Of a DNA stretch of 6,043 nucleotides, positions 1 to 5,730 are shown piece by piece. The position numbers and the translations under genes were made by a program. The DNA lies in the NCBI GenBank assembly GCA_017882205.1, contig JADGPY010000148.1, positions 1 to 6,043 of the forward strand, written 5' to 3'. The stretch is from Chitinophagaceae bacterium (GTDB taxonomy: Bacteria > Bacteroidota > Bacteroidia > Chitinophagales > Chitinophagaceae). Positions within the stretch are counted from its first letter, which is position 1. Every line of letters starts with the position of its first letter. Under the pieces are notes generated by a model, which did not search any database, had not been told where the DNA came from, and worked only from the letters and a program-made list of their open reading frames with translations.

Positions 1-125
1 AGATTTTTGCAGGAAACAGTGGCAGTATTGTACCGCAGTACGTTAATTTTTATAACCAAAACGACTATCAAAAAGGACAGTTCCTAATAGGATTTAACAT
101 TACAAGGAGATGGAATTTTAATTAA
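1..125 (+). CDS. C-terminal end of a probable outer-membrane beta-barrel protein (partial)
   Basis: The frame starting at base 3 is open from the window edge to a TAA at 123-125 and gives about 40 residues, so only the C-terminus is visible. It alternates polar and hydrophobic residues (QFLIGFNITRRWNFN at the end) and finishes in an aromatic-rich strand, as the last beta-strand of many outer-membrane barrels does. A barrel of the kind found next to small cytochromes in Bacteroidota (for example DUF5777) is a guess; there is too little sequence to name a family. The gene ends 42 bases before the next start, on the same strand, so it is probably co-transcribed with the first cytochrome. The other two forward frames are closed early (stops at 44-46 and 85-87), which supports this frame. 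Confidence 0.55.
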   Translation, partial: IFAGNSGSIVPQYVNFYNQNDYQKGQFLIGFNITRRWNFN

Positions 126-167
126 TATGATCAGTTTAAATATTTAATAAAAACTAAAATAAAAAGT

Positions 168-596
168 ATGAAAAAAATGAATTTAATTATCGGAGGTTTA
201 TTAACGATTTTTATTACCGGGACATCTCTTATAACAATCGGGCAACCTAAACCAAATGCACCTTGGGTAGCACCTGAGAAATATGTAAATATGCCCAACC
301 CTGCTGTTAAAGCAGATGCTAAATCAATTGCTGCGGGCAAAGCTTTATACCAAGTTAACTGCGAGGGTTGCCATGGAAAAAAAGGTATTGGTAACGGTAC
401 TAAAGCCGCCGATTTAAAGACGATTCCGGGAAACTTTACTAAAGATGCATTTCAATCTCAGACGGATGGTACCATTTTTTATAAATTGACTGAAGGTAGA
501 AATGAGATGCCAAAGGCTAAAAAAGACCTGCCGAATGACATTGACAGATGGCACCTGGTAAACTATCTCAGGACTTTTGCTGCACCAAAAAAATAG
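168..596 (+). CDS. Small exported mono-heme c-type cytochrome
   Basis: This 142-residue protein is a class I-type cytochrome c, expected to carry electrons in the periplasm. An N-terminal signal segment (residues 1 to about 25, two lysines then a hydrophobic core) has no lipobox cysteine, so a soluble exported form is most likely. The single heme motif CEGCH is at residues 65-69, followed by GKKGIGNG. M114 in the NEMP segment is the likely distal iron ligand. The C-terminal helix DRWHLVNYLRTF (126-137) is typical of the fold. A PWVAPE segment (32-37) after the signal peptide recurs in the second cytochrome as PWIVPE. No clear Shine-Dalgarno sequence precedes the ATG; a second ATG three codons downstream could serve instead. 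It follows the barrel gene by 42 bases and probably shares its transcript. Its redox partner is not evident. Confidence 0.9.
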   Translation: MKKMNLIIGGLLTIFITGTSLITIGQPKPNAPWVAPEKYVNMPNPAVKADAKSIAAGKALYQVNCEGCHGKKGIGNGTKAADLKTIPGNFTKDAFQSQTDGTIFYKLTEGRNEMPKAKKDLPNDIDRWHLVNYLRTFAAPKK

Positions 597-769
597 TCAA
601 TAAGGTTTTCTCTCCTTTATTAAAATCTTGCATCAGCATGTAAGAAGCAAATTTGTATTATTTAAAATATGAACATTTTAGGCAGATATTTTCAATCAGG
701 ACTTATCTATCTTCAAGCCATAAACCCGCCTTGGCTTTGGTAGGTAAGTTATAAACCACAAACTTCTTT

Positions 770-777
770 TACCTTTG
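770..777 (+). promoter_or_regulatory. Candidate Bacteroidota -7 promoter element for the second cytochrome
   Basis: TACCTTTG matches the Bacteroidota sigma -7 consensus TAnnTTTG exactly, 76 bases before the ATG at 854. This would give a leader of roughly 70 bases. No good TTTG/TTG element lies 17-23 bases upstream, so the match rests on one half-site. The 257-base gap between the two cytochrome genes contains nothing else I can support, and its size makes an internal promoter reasonable. Confidence 0.45.
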
Positions 778-853
778 CGCCGCTTTAACAGGAATATTTG
801 TTGACCCGGCTAAAACAATTAAACAATTAGGAACCGAATTAAAATAAAGTAAA

Positions 854-1276
854 ATGAAAACTAAATTAAAAAAACAAATGATGACAAAATTAGCTCTGCT
901 TGGAATTGCATTTTTTTATGCATCCATTGCCTTTGCTCAACACACTCATCCATGGATTGTACCGGAATCAGCAAAAGAAAAGAAAAATTTATATCTACCT
1001 GATGAGTCTTCACTTGCCAGGGGAAAGAAATCCTATAAAATAGAATGTATGCGATGTCATGGTAAGGAAGGCAAAGGGGATGGTACCAGTGCAATTAGAA
1101 TTGATAAAACAGTTGCGAATCTGACTTCTGATGATGTACAAAATCAAACAGACGGTGAACTTTTCTGGAAAATATCTGAAGGAAGAAAACCTATGCCGCT
1201 AGCCAAGACTACTTTGACCGACGACCAAAGGTGGGATATTATTAATTATATCCGAACATTTAAGAAGAAGAAATAA
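854..1276 (+). CDS. Small exported mono-heme c-type cytochrome, paralog of the preceding one
   Basis: This 140-residue cytochrome c has a signal peptide with a hydrophobic core (about 12-26) and a clear AFA|Q signal peptidase I site after residue 28. The heme motif CMRCH is at residues 65-69, followed by GKEGKGDG, and the likely axial methionine is M114 in RKPMP. The C-terminal helix RWDIINYIRTF and the QTDG segment before the methionine are shared with the cytochrome at 168-596. The cysteines and the methionine fall at the same residue numbers in both, which points to an old tandem duplication; the signal peptides and charge patterns differ. ATGs at residues 9 and 10 are alternative starts and would leave a more typical signal peptide. 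The gene ends 40 bases from the convergent yhbP-like gene. A role in electron delivery to a periplasmic or membrane reductase is inferred from family only. Confidence 0.9.
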   Translation: MKTKLKKQMMTKLALLGIAFFYASIAFAQHTHPWIVPESAKEKKNLYLPDESSLARGKKSYKIECMRCHGKEGKGDGTSAIRIDKTVANLTSDDVQNQTDGELFWKISEGRKPMPLAKTTLTDDQRWDIINYIRTFKKKK

Positions 1277-1316
1277 TGTAGCTTGAGTTCCCATCTTAAC
1301 GTCTACATAGCGATTC

Positions 1317-1742
1317 CTATTCGTCCCTGTTCCATGTAATTTTTTTCCAAAATCCCTTTGTGCTGTCCGTCATCTTAATGTGGCTGATTTGAATAGTCCA
1401 GATTTCACCGGGTATGGCCCATGCTATGGGAAGTTTTTTGTGATAATATCCTGAAGCTTGTTCCTTCAATGGATGATTTGCATCTAAAACAATACCCTCA
1501 AACTGTACTCCTTTCACAAGTAATATGTTTAGTTTATCCGGTAAAATAGTCCCGGCGATAACTGGATTTTTTTTCATAAATACTGAATGGTGTGAATCAG
1601 ATGTTGATTTAAAATAAAGCAACCCTTCATCAGAATTGAAAACATAGAAACAACTGAAACAGTAGGGCTTACTCTGCTCATCAGTACAGCATATAGTGGC
1701 ACAGGTTTGTCGTTGTAAAAAATGGATAATGGTTTCGTTCAT
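1317..1742 (-). CDS. yhbP: YhbP/UPF0306 family protein, pyridoxamine-phosphate-oxidase-like split barrel
   Basis: The 141 residues resemble E. coli YhbP (about 147 residues) along their length. Recognisable blocks are an early SCFYVF strand (30-35), YFKSTSDSHHS (43-53), AGT (63-65), VKGVQFEG (76-83), YHKKLPIA (100-107), IWTIQISHIKMTD (114-126) and a closing GFWKKITWNRD (130-140). The family has the split beta-barrel fold of flavin-binding pyridoxamine phosphate oxidase-like proteins; its substrate is not known, and flavin or heme binding is inference. The start overlaps the ferredoxin stop in an ATGA arrangement, so the two are translationally coupled. It is the last gene of the minus-strand operon. 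In E. coli yhbP lies near the U32-family genes ubiU and ubiV, and here a U32 gene is again two genes away, which supports a functional link. Several cysteines near the N-terminus (14, 18, 19, 28, 31) are notable but unexplained. Confidence 0.8.
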   Translation of the reverse strand: MNETIIHFLQRQTCATICCTDEQSKPYCFSCFYVFNSDEGLLYFKSTSDSHHSVFMKKNPVIAGTILPDKLNILLVKGVQFEGIVLDANHPLKEQASGYYHKKLPIAWAIPGEIWTIQISHIKMTDSTKGFWKKITWNRDE

Positions 1743-1960
1743 AATACTTTAATAATTTTTACAGGGCAGGCCATGACTACATCCCGTGTTCGTAGCTGAA
1801 TGGTATTGCTGACAGACAATACACACACATCTTTCTTTGCGGTTGATTTCAGCAAGGTGGCTTTACCATCTTTCTTTGACATTCGCCAGAGTTCTGGTTG
1901 CAGTTCAAAACAAATACTACAGCCAATACATTTATTTCTATAATAAATTATTTTAAACAT
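1739..1960 (-). CDS. Small single-cluster [4Fe-4S] ferredoxin
   Basis: Starting at the ATG at 1960, this is a 73-residue ferredoxin. Cysteines 11, 14 and 17 (CIGCSIC) and C65, followed by proline (MACPVKII), are the expected four ligands of one [4Fe-4S] cluster. The middle, WRMSKKDGKATLL (25-37), is a common linker in this ferredoxin type. C46 is an extra cysteine. The frame stays open to an upstream ATG at 1993, but that start would add eleven residues (MISCIKLLRVA) inside the U32 gene and is less likely. The chosen start overlaps the U32 stop by 8 bases, and the stop overlaps the yhbP-like start in ATGA. Such tight coupling suggests the ferredoxin is made together with the U32 protein and may supply it with electrons; that partnership is inference. 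Confidence 0.88.
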   Translation of the reverse strand: MFKIIYYRNKCIGCSICFELQPELWRMSKKDGKATLLKSTAKKDVCVLSVSNTIQLRTRDVVMACPVKIIKVL

Positions 1961-3236
1961 GGCTACTCTCAATAATTTTATACAACTTATCACTTGCAGT
2001 TACTTTTGTACCAAAAGGAAAAGTTATTTTATCTCCTTTTACTGCAATGTTACCTTTTACACCATTTACTATTAGTGTTTCCATTTTTTCTTTCGCCATA
2101 CCAATAACAGGGCCTATAATCATCAATGAATCACCAGTTTTAATACATCCTGATTCAATAATAAACTCGCCTACCTTTATATTGGGATAATACTTACTAC
2201 CTTTGCCAACATAAATTTTCTTTTCCGTTGCAACAGAACCGGGATGGGGAGTCCATTCACCCAGCTTATGTCCCAGGTAGTATCCTTCCCAGAATCCCCT
2301 GTTGTAAACGGTTGACAACCTCTTCAACCATTCTTCAATTTTATCAGGTGTATAGCTATTATTTTCGATAGCCCGCAAAGCTTCCCTGTAACACTGTGTT
2401 ACTGAATAAACATAATCAGCGCCTTTGCTTCTTCCTTCTATTTTCAAAACATTCACACCGCTGTTTACCACCTGGTCGAGAATACCTATAGTGCACAAAT
2501 CTTTTGGCGACATTATGTATTCATGATCTATCTGCAGCACTTCATTTGTTTCTGCATCCTTTACAATGTATGGCCGGCGGCAGTTCTGCACACAGGCTCC
2601 CCGGTTGGCAGATGCATTTTGTGTATGCAGGCTGAGGTAACATTTGCCTGAAACGGCCATACACAAAGCACCATGCACAAAGACCTCAATTTTCAACAAT
2701 TCACCGGATACTCCATTTATCTTTCTTCTCTTAATTTCTTTACTGATATATTCTACCTGTTTCAACGTTAGCTCTCTGGCCAGTACAACCACATCAGCGA
2801 AGCGGGAAAAAAATTGTACAGCTTCTAAATTACTTATGTTGGCCTGTGTAGAAATATGAAGGGGTATGTTTAGTTGATTGCAATACTCTACTACTGCGAA
2901 GTCCGATGCAATTACAGCATCAATATTTTGCTTTTTTACTTCTTGTAAAATTGTTCGCAGCAAATGCATATCATGTTCATACATTACAGTATTAAGAGTG
3001 ATGTATGTCCTGATGTCATTCAATTTACAAAGGGTACTTATTTCTTTAATATCGCTGATGGAAAACGAGTTGGATGACCGGGTACGCATATTTAATTGCT
3101 CAACTCCAAAATAAATTGCATCGGCACCGGCATTGATAGCCGCAGGTATGCAATCAAAAGAACCGGCTGGTGATAATAATTCAATTTTTTGCAAACTATC
3201 TCCGTTTGATTGTTTCAGATTCACAGGACAACTCAT
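1953..3236 (-). CDS. U32-family protein, probable TrhP/YegQ-like tRNA wobble-uridine hydroxylase
   Basis: This 427-residue protein belongs to the family still called peptidase U32, whose studied members are oxygen-independent hydroxylation enzymes (TrhP for tRNA U34, RlhA for 23S rRNA, UbiU/UbiV for ubiquinone). The N-terminal ELLSPAGSFD and AGADAIYFG (19-44) open the barrel domain. Residues 184-202 fit the family signature ExFxxG[SA][LIVM]CxxxxGxCx[LIVM]S, with C192 and C199. C215 and C219 (NRGACVQNCRRPY) complete a four-cysteine set likely to bind an iron-sulfur cluster. LKIEGR (264-269) is also typical. Residues about 335-422 form an extra beta-rich C-terminal domain, which, with the length, favours TrhP-like over the shorter UbiU/UbiV proteins. 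A ubiquinone role is unlikely because Bacteroidota use menaquinone. The start lies 5 bases after the DGC gene stop and the end overlaps the ferredoxin start. Confidence 0.88.
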   Translation of the reverse strand: MSCPVNLKQSNGDSLQKIELLSPAGSFDCIPAAINAGADAIYFGVEQLNMRTRSSNSFSISDIKEISTLCKLNDIRTYITLNTVMYEHDMHLLRTILQEVKKQNIDAVIASDFAVVEYCNQLNIPLHISTQANISNLEAVQFFSRFADVVVLARELTLKQVEYISKEIKRRKINGVSGELLKIEVFVHGALCMAVSGKCYLSLHTQNASANRGACVQNCRRPYIVKDAETNEVLQIDHEYIMSPKDLCTIGILDQVVNSGVNVLKIEGRSKGADYVYSVTQCYREALRAIENNSYTPDKIEEWLKRLSTVYNRGFWEGYYLGHKLGEWTPHPGSVATEKKIYVGKGSKYYPNIKVGEFIIESGCIKTGDSLMIIGPVIGMAKEKMETLIVNGVKGNIAVKGDKITFPFGTKVTASDKLYKIIESSHV

Positions 3237-3241
3237 GAGTT

Positions 3242-3850
3242 TTAATTTTCTTCATTATAGAGTGTTGAACATTCATTTTTATAATTAAGTGTTATTGTAT
3301 GCTTAATAATTTCCAATACCTGATTGGCGTGTTGCAAATTAAAATCTGCATGCTCTCTTTTTTTTACACCAAAACCGGACAATTCAAAATGATTATCGGG
3401 TTGTAATGAATGATTTCCCAGGGATGCTTTGGAGCAGGCCATCGGGCAACCATCAATAGCAATAATTTTCCTTCGTGATAAAGTTGTATGTACCAGTTTA
3501 TTAACATTGCCACCCACACCTGCGATACCTGATATTTCTGCAATTCCCATCCTGTCTAACTGCACGGCAAGATAGTTGGCCATTTGGGCAGCACTGGAGC
3601 AACCTGAGCAGGAATACATCAGAGGATTTTCATAAGTGATTGGTTTAATTATAAGAAAATATTTTTTCTGAATATGAGTTTTCAGCATTACCAAGAGAAA
3701 CTGCAGCCGCCAGACGGTATGTATTTTAATATTTAGAAAGAGACGAAGTAGTATTTTCAATAATCGATTGCTTTTGTTCATAATAGATTCAGTAAATGGA
3801 ATCACCAGCTTTTGGAATTGGCAAGAACCTGATATAATTTTTCTTGCCAT
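3242..3850 (-). CDS. DGC-domain putative zinc-binding protein, start uncertain
   Basis: Residues about 75-185 match the DGC domain (putative zinc-binding family): a CSGC pair at 81-84, SSAAQMANYLA, IAGVGGNV (109-116), and the name-giving DGCPMAC with D133, C135 and C139, then GFGVKKR (159-165). The four cysteines probably bind a metal; no reaction is established for the family. The start is unclear. The open frame reaches an ATG at 3850 (202 residues), but residues 1 to about 70 are rich in Leu, Ile, Lys and Arg and resemble nothing I recognise. In-frame ATGs at 3781, 3688 and 3619 would give 179, 148 or 125 residues. The last begins MYSCSGC and yields a protein of usual family length, although ENPL just before it also looks family-like. 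The -7-like motif at 3868-3875 would fit the longest form. It is the first gene of the minus-strand operon, 5 bases before the U32 gene. Confidence 0.8.
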   Translation of the reverse strand: MARKIISGSCQFQKLVIPFTESIMNKSNRLLKILLRLFLNIKIHTVWRLQFLLVMLKTHIQKKYFLIIKPITYENPLMYSCSGCSSAAQMANYLAVQLDRMGIAEISGIAGVGGNVNKLVHTTLSRRKIIAIDGCPMACSKASLGNHSLQPDNHFELSGFGVKKREHADFNLQHANQVLEIIKHTITLNYKNECSTLYNEEN

Positions 3851-3862
3851 AAAGCAGAATTA

Positions 3863-3894
3863 TTGGGCAAATATAATAATTAAGGATAATTTTG
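3863..3894 (+). promoter_or_regulatory. Candidate norC promoter (-33 TTG and -7 TAATTTTG)
   Basis: TTG at 3863-3865 and TAATTTTG at 3887-3894 match the two Bacteroidota promoter elements, with a 21-base spacer inside the accepted 17-23 range. Transcription would start near 3900, giving a leader of about 20 bases before the norC ATG at 3921. The -7 element lies in the centre of the palindrome at 3880-3901, so a protein bound there would block it. Confidence 0.55.
3868..3875 (-). promoter_or_regulatory. Candidate -7 element for the DGC-U32-ferredoxin-yhbP operon
   Basis: On the minus strand these bases read TATATTTG, an exact match to TAnnTTTG. A transcript would begin near 3860, about ten bases before the ATG at 3850. 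The minus-strand region 17-23 bases upstream lies in the palindrome at 3880-3901 and has no TTG, so this promoter may need an activator or may be weak. It is the only TAnnTTTG I found on this strand between 3620 and 3900. Confidence 0.4.
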
Positions 3895-3901
3895 TCCTTA
3901 A
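3880..3901. promoter_or_regulatory. 22-bp palindromic operator candidate between divergent operons
   Basis: Arms TTAAGGA (3880-3886) and TCCTTAA (3895-3901) are perfect inverted repeats around an 8-base centre; counting the centre, 9 of 11 base pairs are symmetric. The centre carries the norC -7 element, and the site covers the -33 region of the opposite candidate promoter. That size and symmetry suit a dimeric regulator. A nitric-oxide-responsive regulator of the Rrf2/NsrR or Crp-Fnr class would fit the genes, but the sequence does not match a consensus I can name with confidence. A hairpin in RNA is possible, but the left arm lies upstream of the predicted norC transcript start. Confidence 0.55.
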
Positions 3902-3920
3902 CTATTTTTGAATACTTTCT

Positions 3921-4322
3921 ATGGCTTCTGATAAGCAAAAGATAATTGTTGTGGCATTGCTGGTAGTTACTTTTTTATTCTACTCCTTCTATCTCTATTC
4001 GTCATTACCAGTAAAGGATTATACTATTAATGAGGAAAGTGGTAAGGGGAAATTAGTATGGCAACAATACAATTGTAATGCCTGTCACCAGGTATATGGC
4101 CTTGGAGGATATCTTGGTCCTGACCTCACCAACGTATATTCATTTAGAGGCAAGGAATATATAAAAGCGTTTCTTAACATCGGAACAGCCACCATGCCAA
4201 ATTTTCATTTAAATAATCAGGAAATAAACGCCCTACTCGCCTTTTTGAACAGTATTGATGCATCAGGCAAATCAGATCCGAGAAGTTTTACAATAAAATA
4301 TGATGGAACCATTAAACAATAA
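3921..4322 (+). CDS. norC: NorC-like membrane-anchored cytochrome c
   Basis: This 133-residue protein has one N-terminal membrane anchor (about residues 8-27) and a periplasmic mono-heme cytochrome c domain. The heme motif CNACH is at 52-56, in the NorC-type context CNACHQVYGLGGYLGPDLTN. M92 in ATMPNF is the likely distal ligand, followed by the closing helix EINALLAFLNSID (101-113). In known nitric oxide reductases NorC receives electrons from soluble carriers and passes them to the NorB hemes. It is somewhat short for NorC (about 150 residues), mainly after the heme domain. The ATG has no Shine-Dalgarno sequence and sits about 20 bases after the predicted transcription start. The end overlaps the NorB-like gene by 23 bases, strong support for a two-subunit complex. 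The exported cytochromes at 168 and 854 are possible electron donors, by inference. Confidence 0.85.
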   Translation: MASDKQKIIVVALLVVTFLFYSFYLYSSLPVKDYTINEESGKGKLVWQQYNCNACHQVYGLGGYLGPDLTNVYSFRGKEYIKAFLNIGTATMPNFHLNNQEINALLAFLNSIDASGKSDPRSFTIKYDGTIKQ

Positions 4323-5703
4323 ACAGCTGACTACTCCAAAATTATTTATGATTGCTGGTCTTTTGTTGCTGGCTGTAGGTTTGTTATTTGGTTTCACCGG
4401 AGCCTTACAATACCTGGTGCCAGGATTTCTAAAACAATATCTCTCTTTTGAGAAAATAAGACCCCTGCATGTCTCATCAATCGTTTTCTGGATAATTTTT
4501 GGAACGATCGGTGCTGTTCTCACTTATCTGTCACAGCACAGCGGCAGAAAAATCTACTCACCTCTGCTTACAAAAATCCAATTGATCATATTTATTCTTT
4601 CCATCATTGTGATTTTTATTTCGTATTGTGTTGGCATATTTGGCGGCAGGGAATATTGGGAATTTCACCCGTTGCTGGCATTACCCATTGCTGCTGGATG
4701 GGTGCTGTTTTTAATCAATTTTATAAAATCCGTTGGCTCTTTTAAAAAACAACCCGTTTATGTATGGATGTGGCTTACAGGTATAGTATTCTTTTTATTC
4801 ACCTTCCTGGAATCGTATTTATGGATATTCCCTTACTTCAGGAATAATGTAGTGAATGATATGACGGTGCAGTGGAAATCGTATGGTTCCATGGTGGGCT
4901 CCTGGAATATGCTTATTTATGGAAGCAGTATATTCCTGATGGAAAAGATAAGTGGTAATAAACCTTTTAGCTATTCAGTCATCGCGTTTGCGTTGTATTT
5001 TACAGGTTTATTTAACCTGATGTTCAACTGGGGGCATCATATTTATACATTACCCACTTACAACTTTATTCAATATATAAGTTATGTTGTAAGCATGACA
5101 GAGCTTTTTATTTTCGGCAGAATAATTTTACAATGGAAATCTTCAGTCAGCATAGCCCGCAAACATTTTCATCATACCGCTTACAGGTTTCTGATAGCGG
5201 CTGATGTATGGATTTTTTTAACCTTACTGTTGGCAATAGCAATGTCTGTACCTGCGATTAATGTATATACACACGGTACGCATATTACTGTGGCACATAC
5301 TATGGGCGCCACTATTGGCATTAACAGTTTTCTTTTACTGGCCTTTGCGTTTGATATACTTCATGATACATGCCTGCCCTTTACTCTATATAAAAAATGG
5401 TTCAACAGAGGTTACTGGATAACCAATTTATCTCTGTTTATATTTTGGATCAGCCTGATTGGTGCAGGAATTTTGAAAGCTAAATGGCAAATGAGTGCTG
5501 CAAAAATTCCTTTTAGTACAATGATGTTGCAGCTTAGGCCTTTTTTCATTGTATTTTTCATTTCCGGCACTGTAATGATGGCTGGTTTCATCCTTATACT
5601 ATATCCACTTCTAAAAAATCAATTTATCTGTTACCTGAAAAATATATTAAAAAAGCGTAAAATAAAGGAGCAACATGTATCCGGAATTTTTGCTATGGAT
5701 TAA
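4300..5703 (+). CDS. norB: NorB-like heme-copper oxidase superfamily catalytic subunit, non-canonical metal site
   Basis: This 467-residue protein has about twelve predicted membrane helices and aligns by motif with NorB, the NO-reducing subunit (2 NO to N2O). Visible landmarks are H57 in RPLHVSS (low-spin heme ligand), GGREYWEFHP (115-124, the NorB GREYxE segment), H246-H247 in NWGHH (metal ligands), E268 in VSMTE, and THGTHITVAH (324-333), where H333 should bind the active-site heme. Two departures stand out. No histidine lies between 123 and 246, so the first non-heme metal ligand of helix 6 (the H of HLWVEG in cNOR) is missing; the segment reads QWKSYGSMVGSWN (191-203). The second His of the helix 10 HxH pair is M335. 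It is therefore probably a divergent nitric oxide reductase or a related oxidoreductase. Two adjacent ATGs (4300, 4303) can start it. The C-terminus is basic and likely cytoplasmic. Confidence 0.8.
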   Translation: MMEPLNNKQLTTPKLFMIAGLLLLAVGLLFGFTGALQYLVPGFLKQYLSFEKIRPLHVSSIVFWIIFGTIGAVLTYLSQHSGRKIYSPLLTKIQLIIFILSIIVIFISYCVGIFGGREYWEFHPLLALPIAAGWVLFLINFIKSVGSFKKQPVYVWMWLTGIVFFLFTFLESYLWIFPYFRNNVVNDMTVQWKSYGSMVGSWNMLIYGSSIFLMEKISGNKPFSYSVIAFALYFTGLFNLMFNWGHHIYTLPTYNFIQYISYVVSMTELFIFGRIILQWKSSVSIARKHFHHTAYRFLIAADVWIFLTLLLAIAMSVPAINVYTHGTHITVAHTMGATIGINSFLLLAFAFDILHDTCLPFTLYKKWFNRGYWITNLSLFIFWISLIGAGILKAKWQMSAAKIPFSTMMLQLRPFFIVFFISGTVMMAGFILILYPLLKNQFICYLKNILKKRKIKEQHVSGIFAMD

Positions 5704-5730
5704 TCATTCAAATTTTCCCTTTTTAATAAA

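Noticed and set aside
599..621. Inverted repeat AATAAGG / CCTTTATT just after the first cytochrome stop, as a terminator or a second copy of the 3880-3901 operator
   Set aside because: It needs a bulge, is AT-rich with no following T-run, and its half-site spacing differs from the norC palindrome.
742..774. AGGTAA / TTACCT inverted repeat overlapping the TACCTTTG motif
   Set aside because: Six-base arms 21 bases apart in AT-rich DNA are expected by chance; there is no other support for an operator.
1276..1308. ATGTAG / CTACAT inverted repeat between the convergent genes as a bidirectional terminator
   Set aside because: The stem is only six pairs with a 21-base loop and no T-tract on either side.
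1961..1993. Upstream ATG extension of the ferredoxin (MISCIKLLRVA)
   Set aside because: It would lie wholly inside the U32 gene, while ferredoxins of this type begin just before the first cysteine group, as the ATG at 1960 gives.
3230..3241. 12-bp perfect palindrome AACTCATGAGTT at the U32 start codon
   Set aside because: It lies in an intra-operon junction and has no loop or flanking promoter; probably coincidental.
4272..4523. Minus-strand open frame opposite the norC/norB junction, and similar antisense frames at 131-340, 861-1094, 2644-2859 and 2878-3114
   Set aside because: They lie opposite or inside well-supported genes or the leader, show no recognisable motifs, and are shadows of the real frames.
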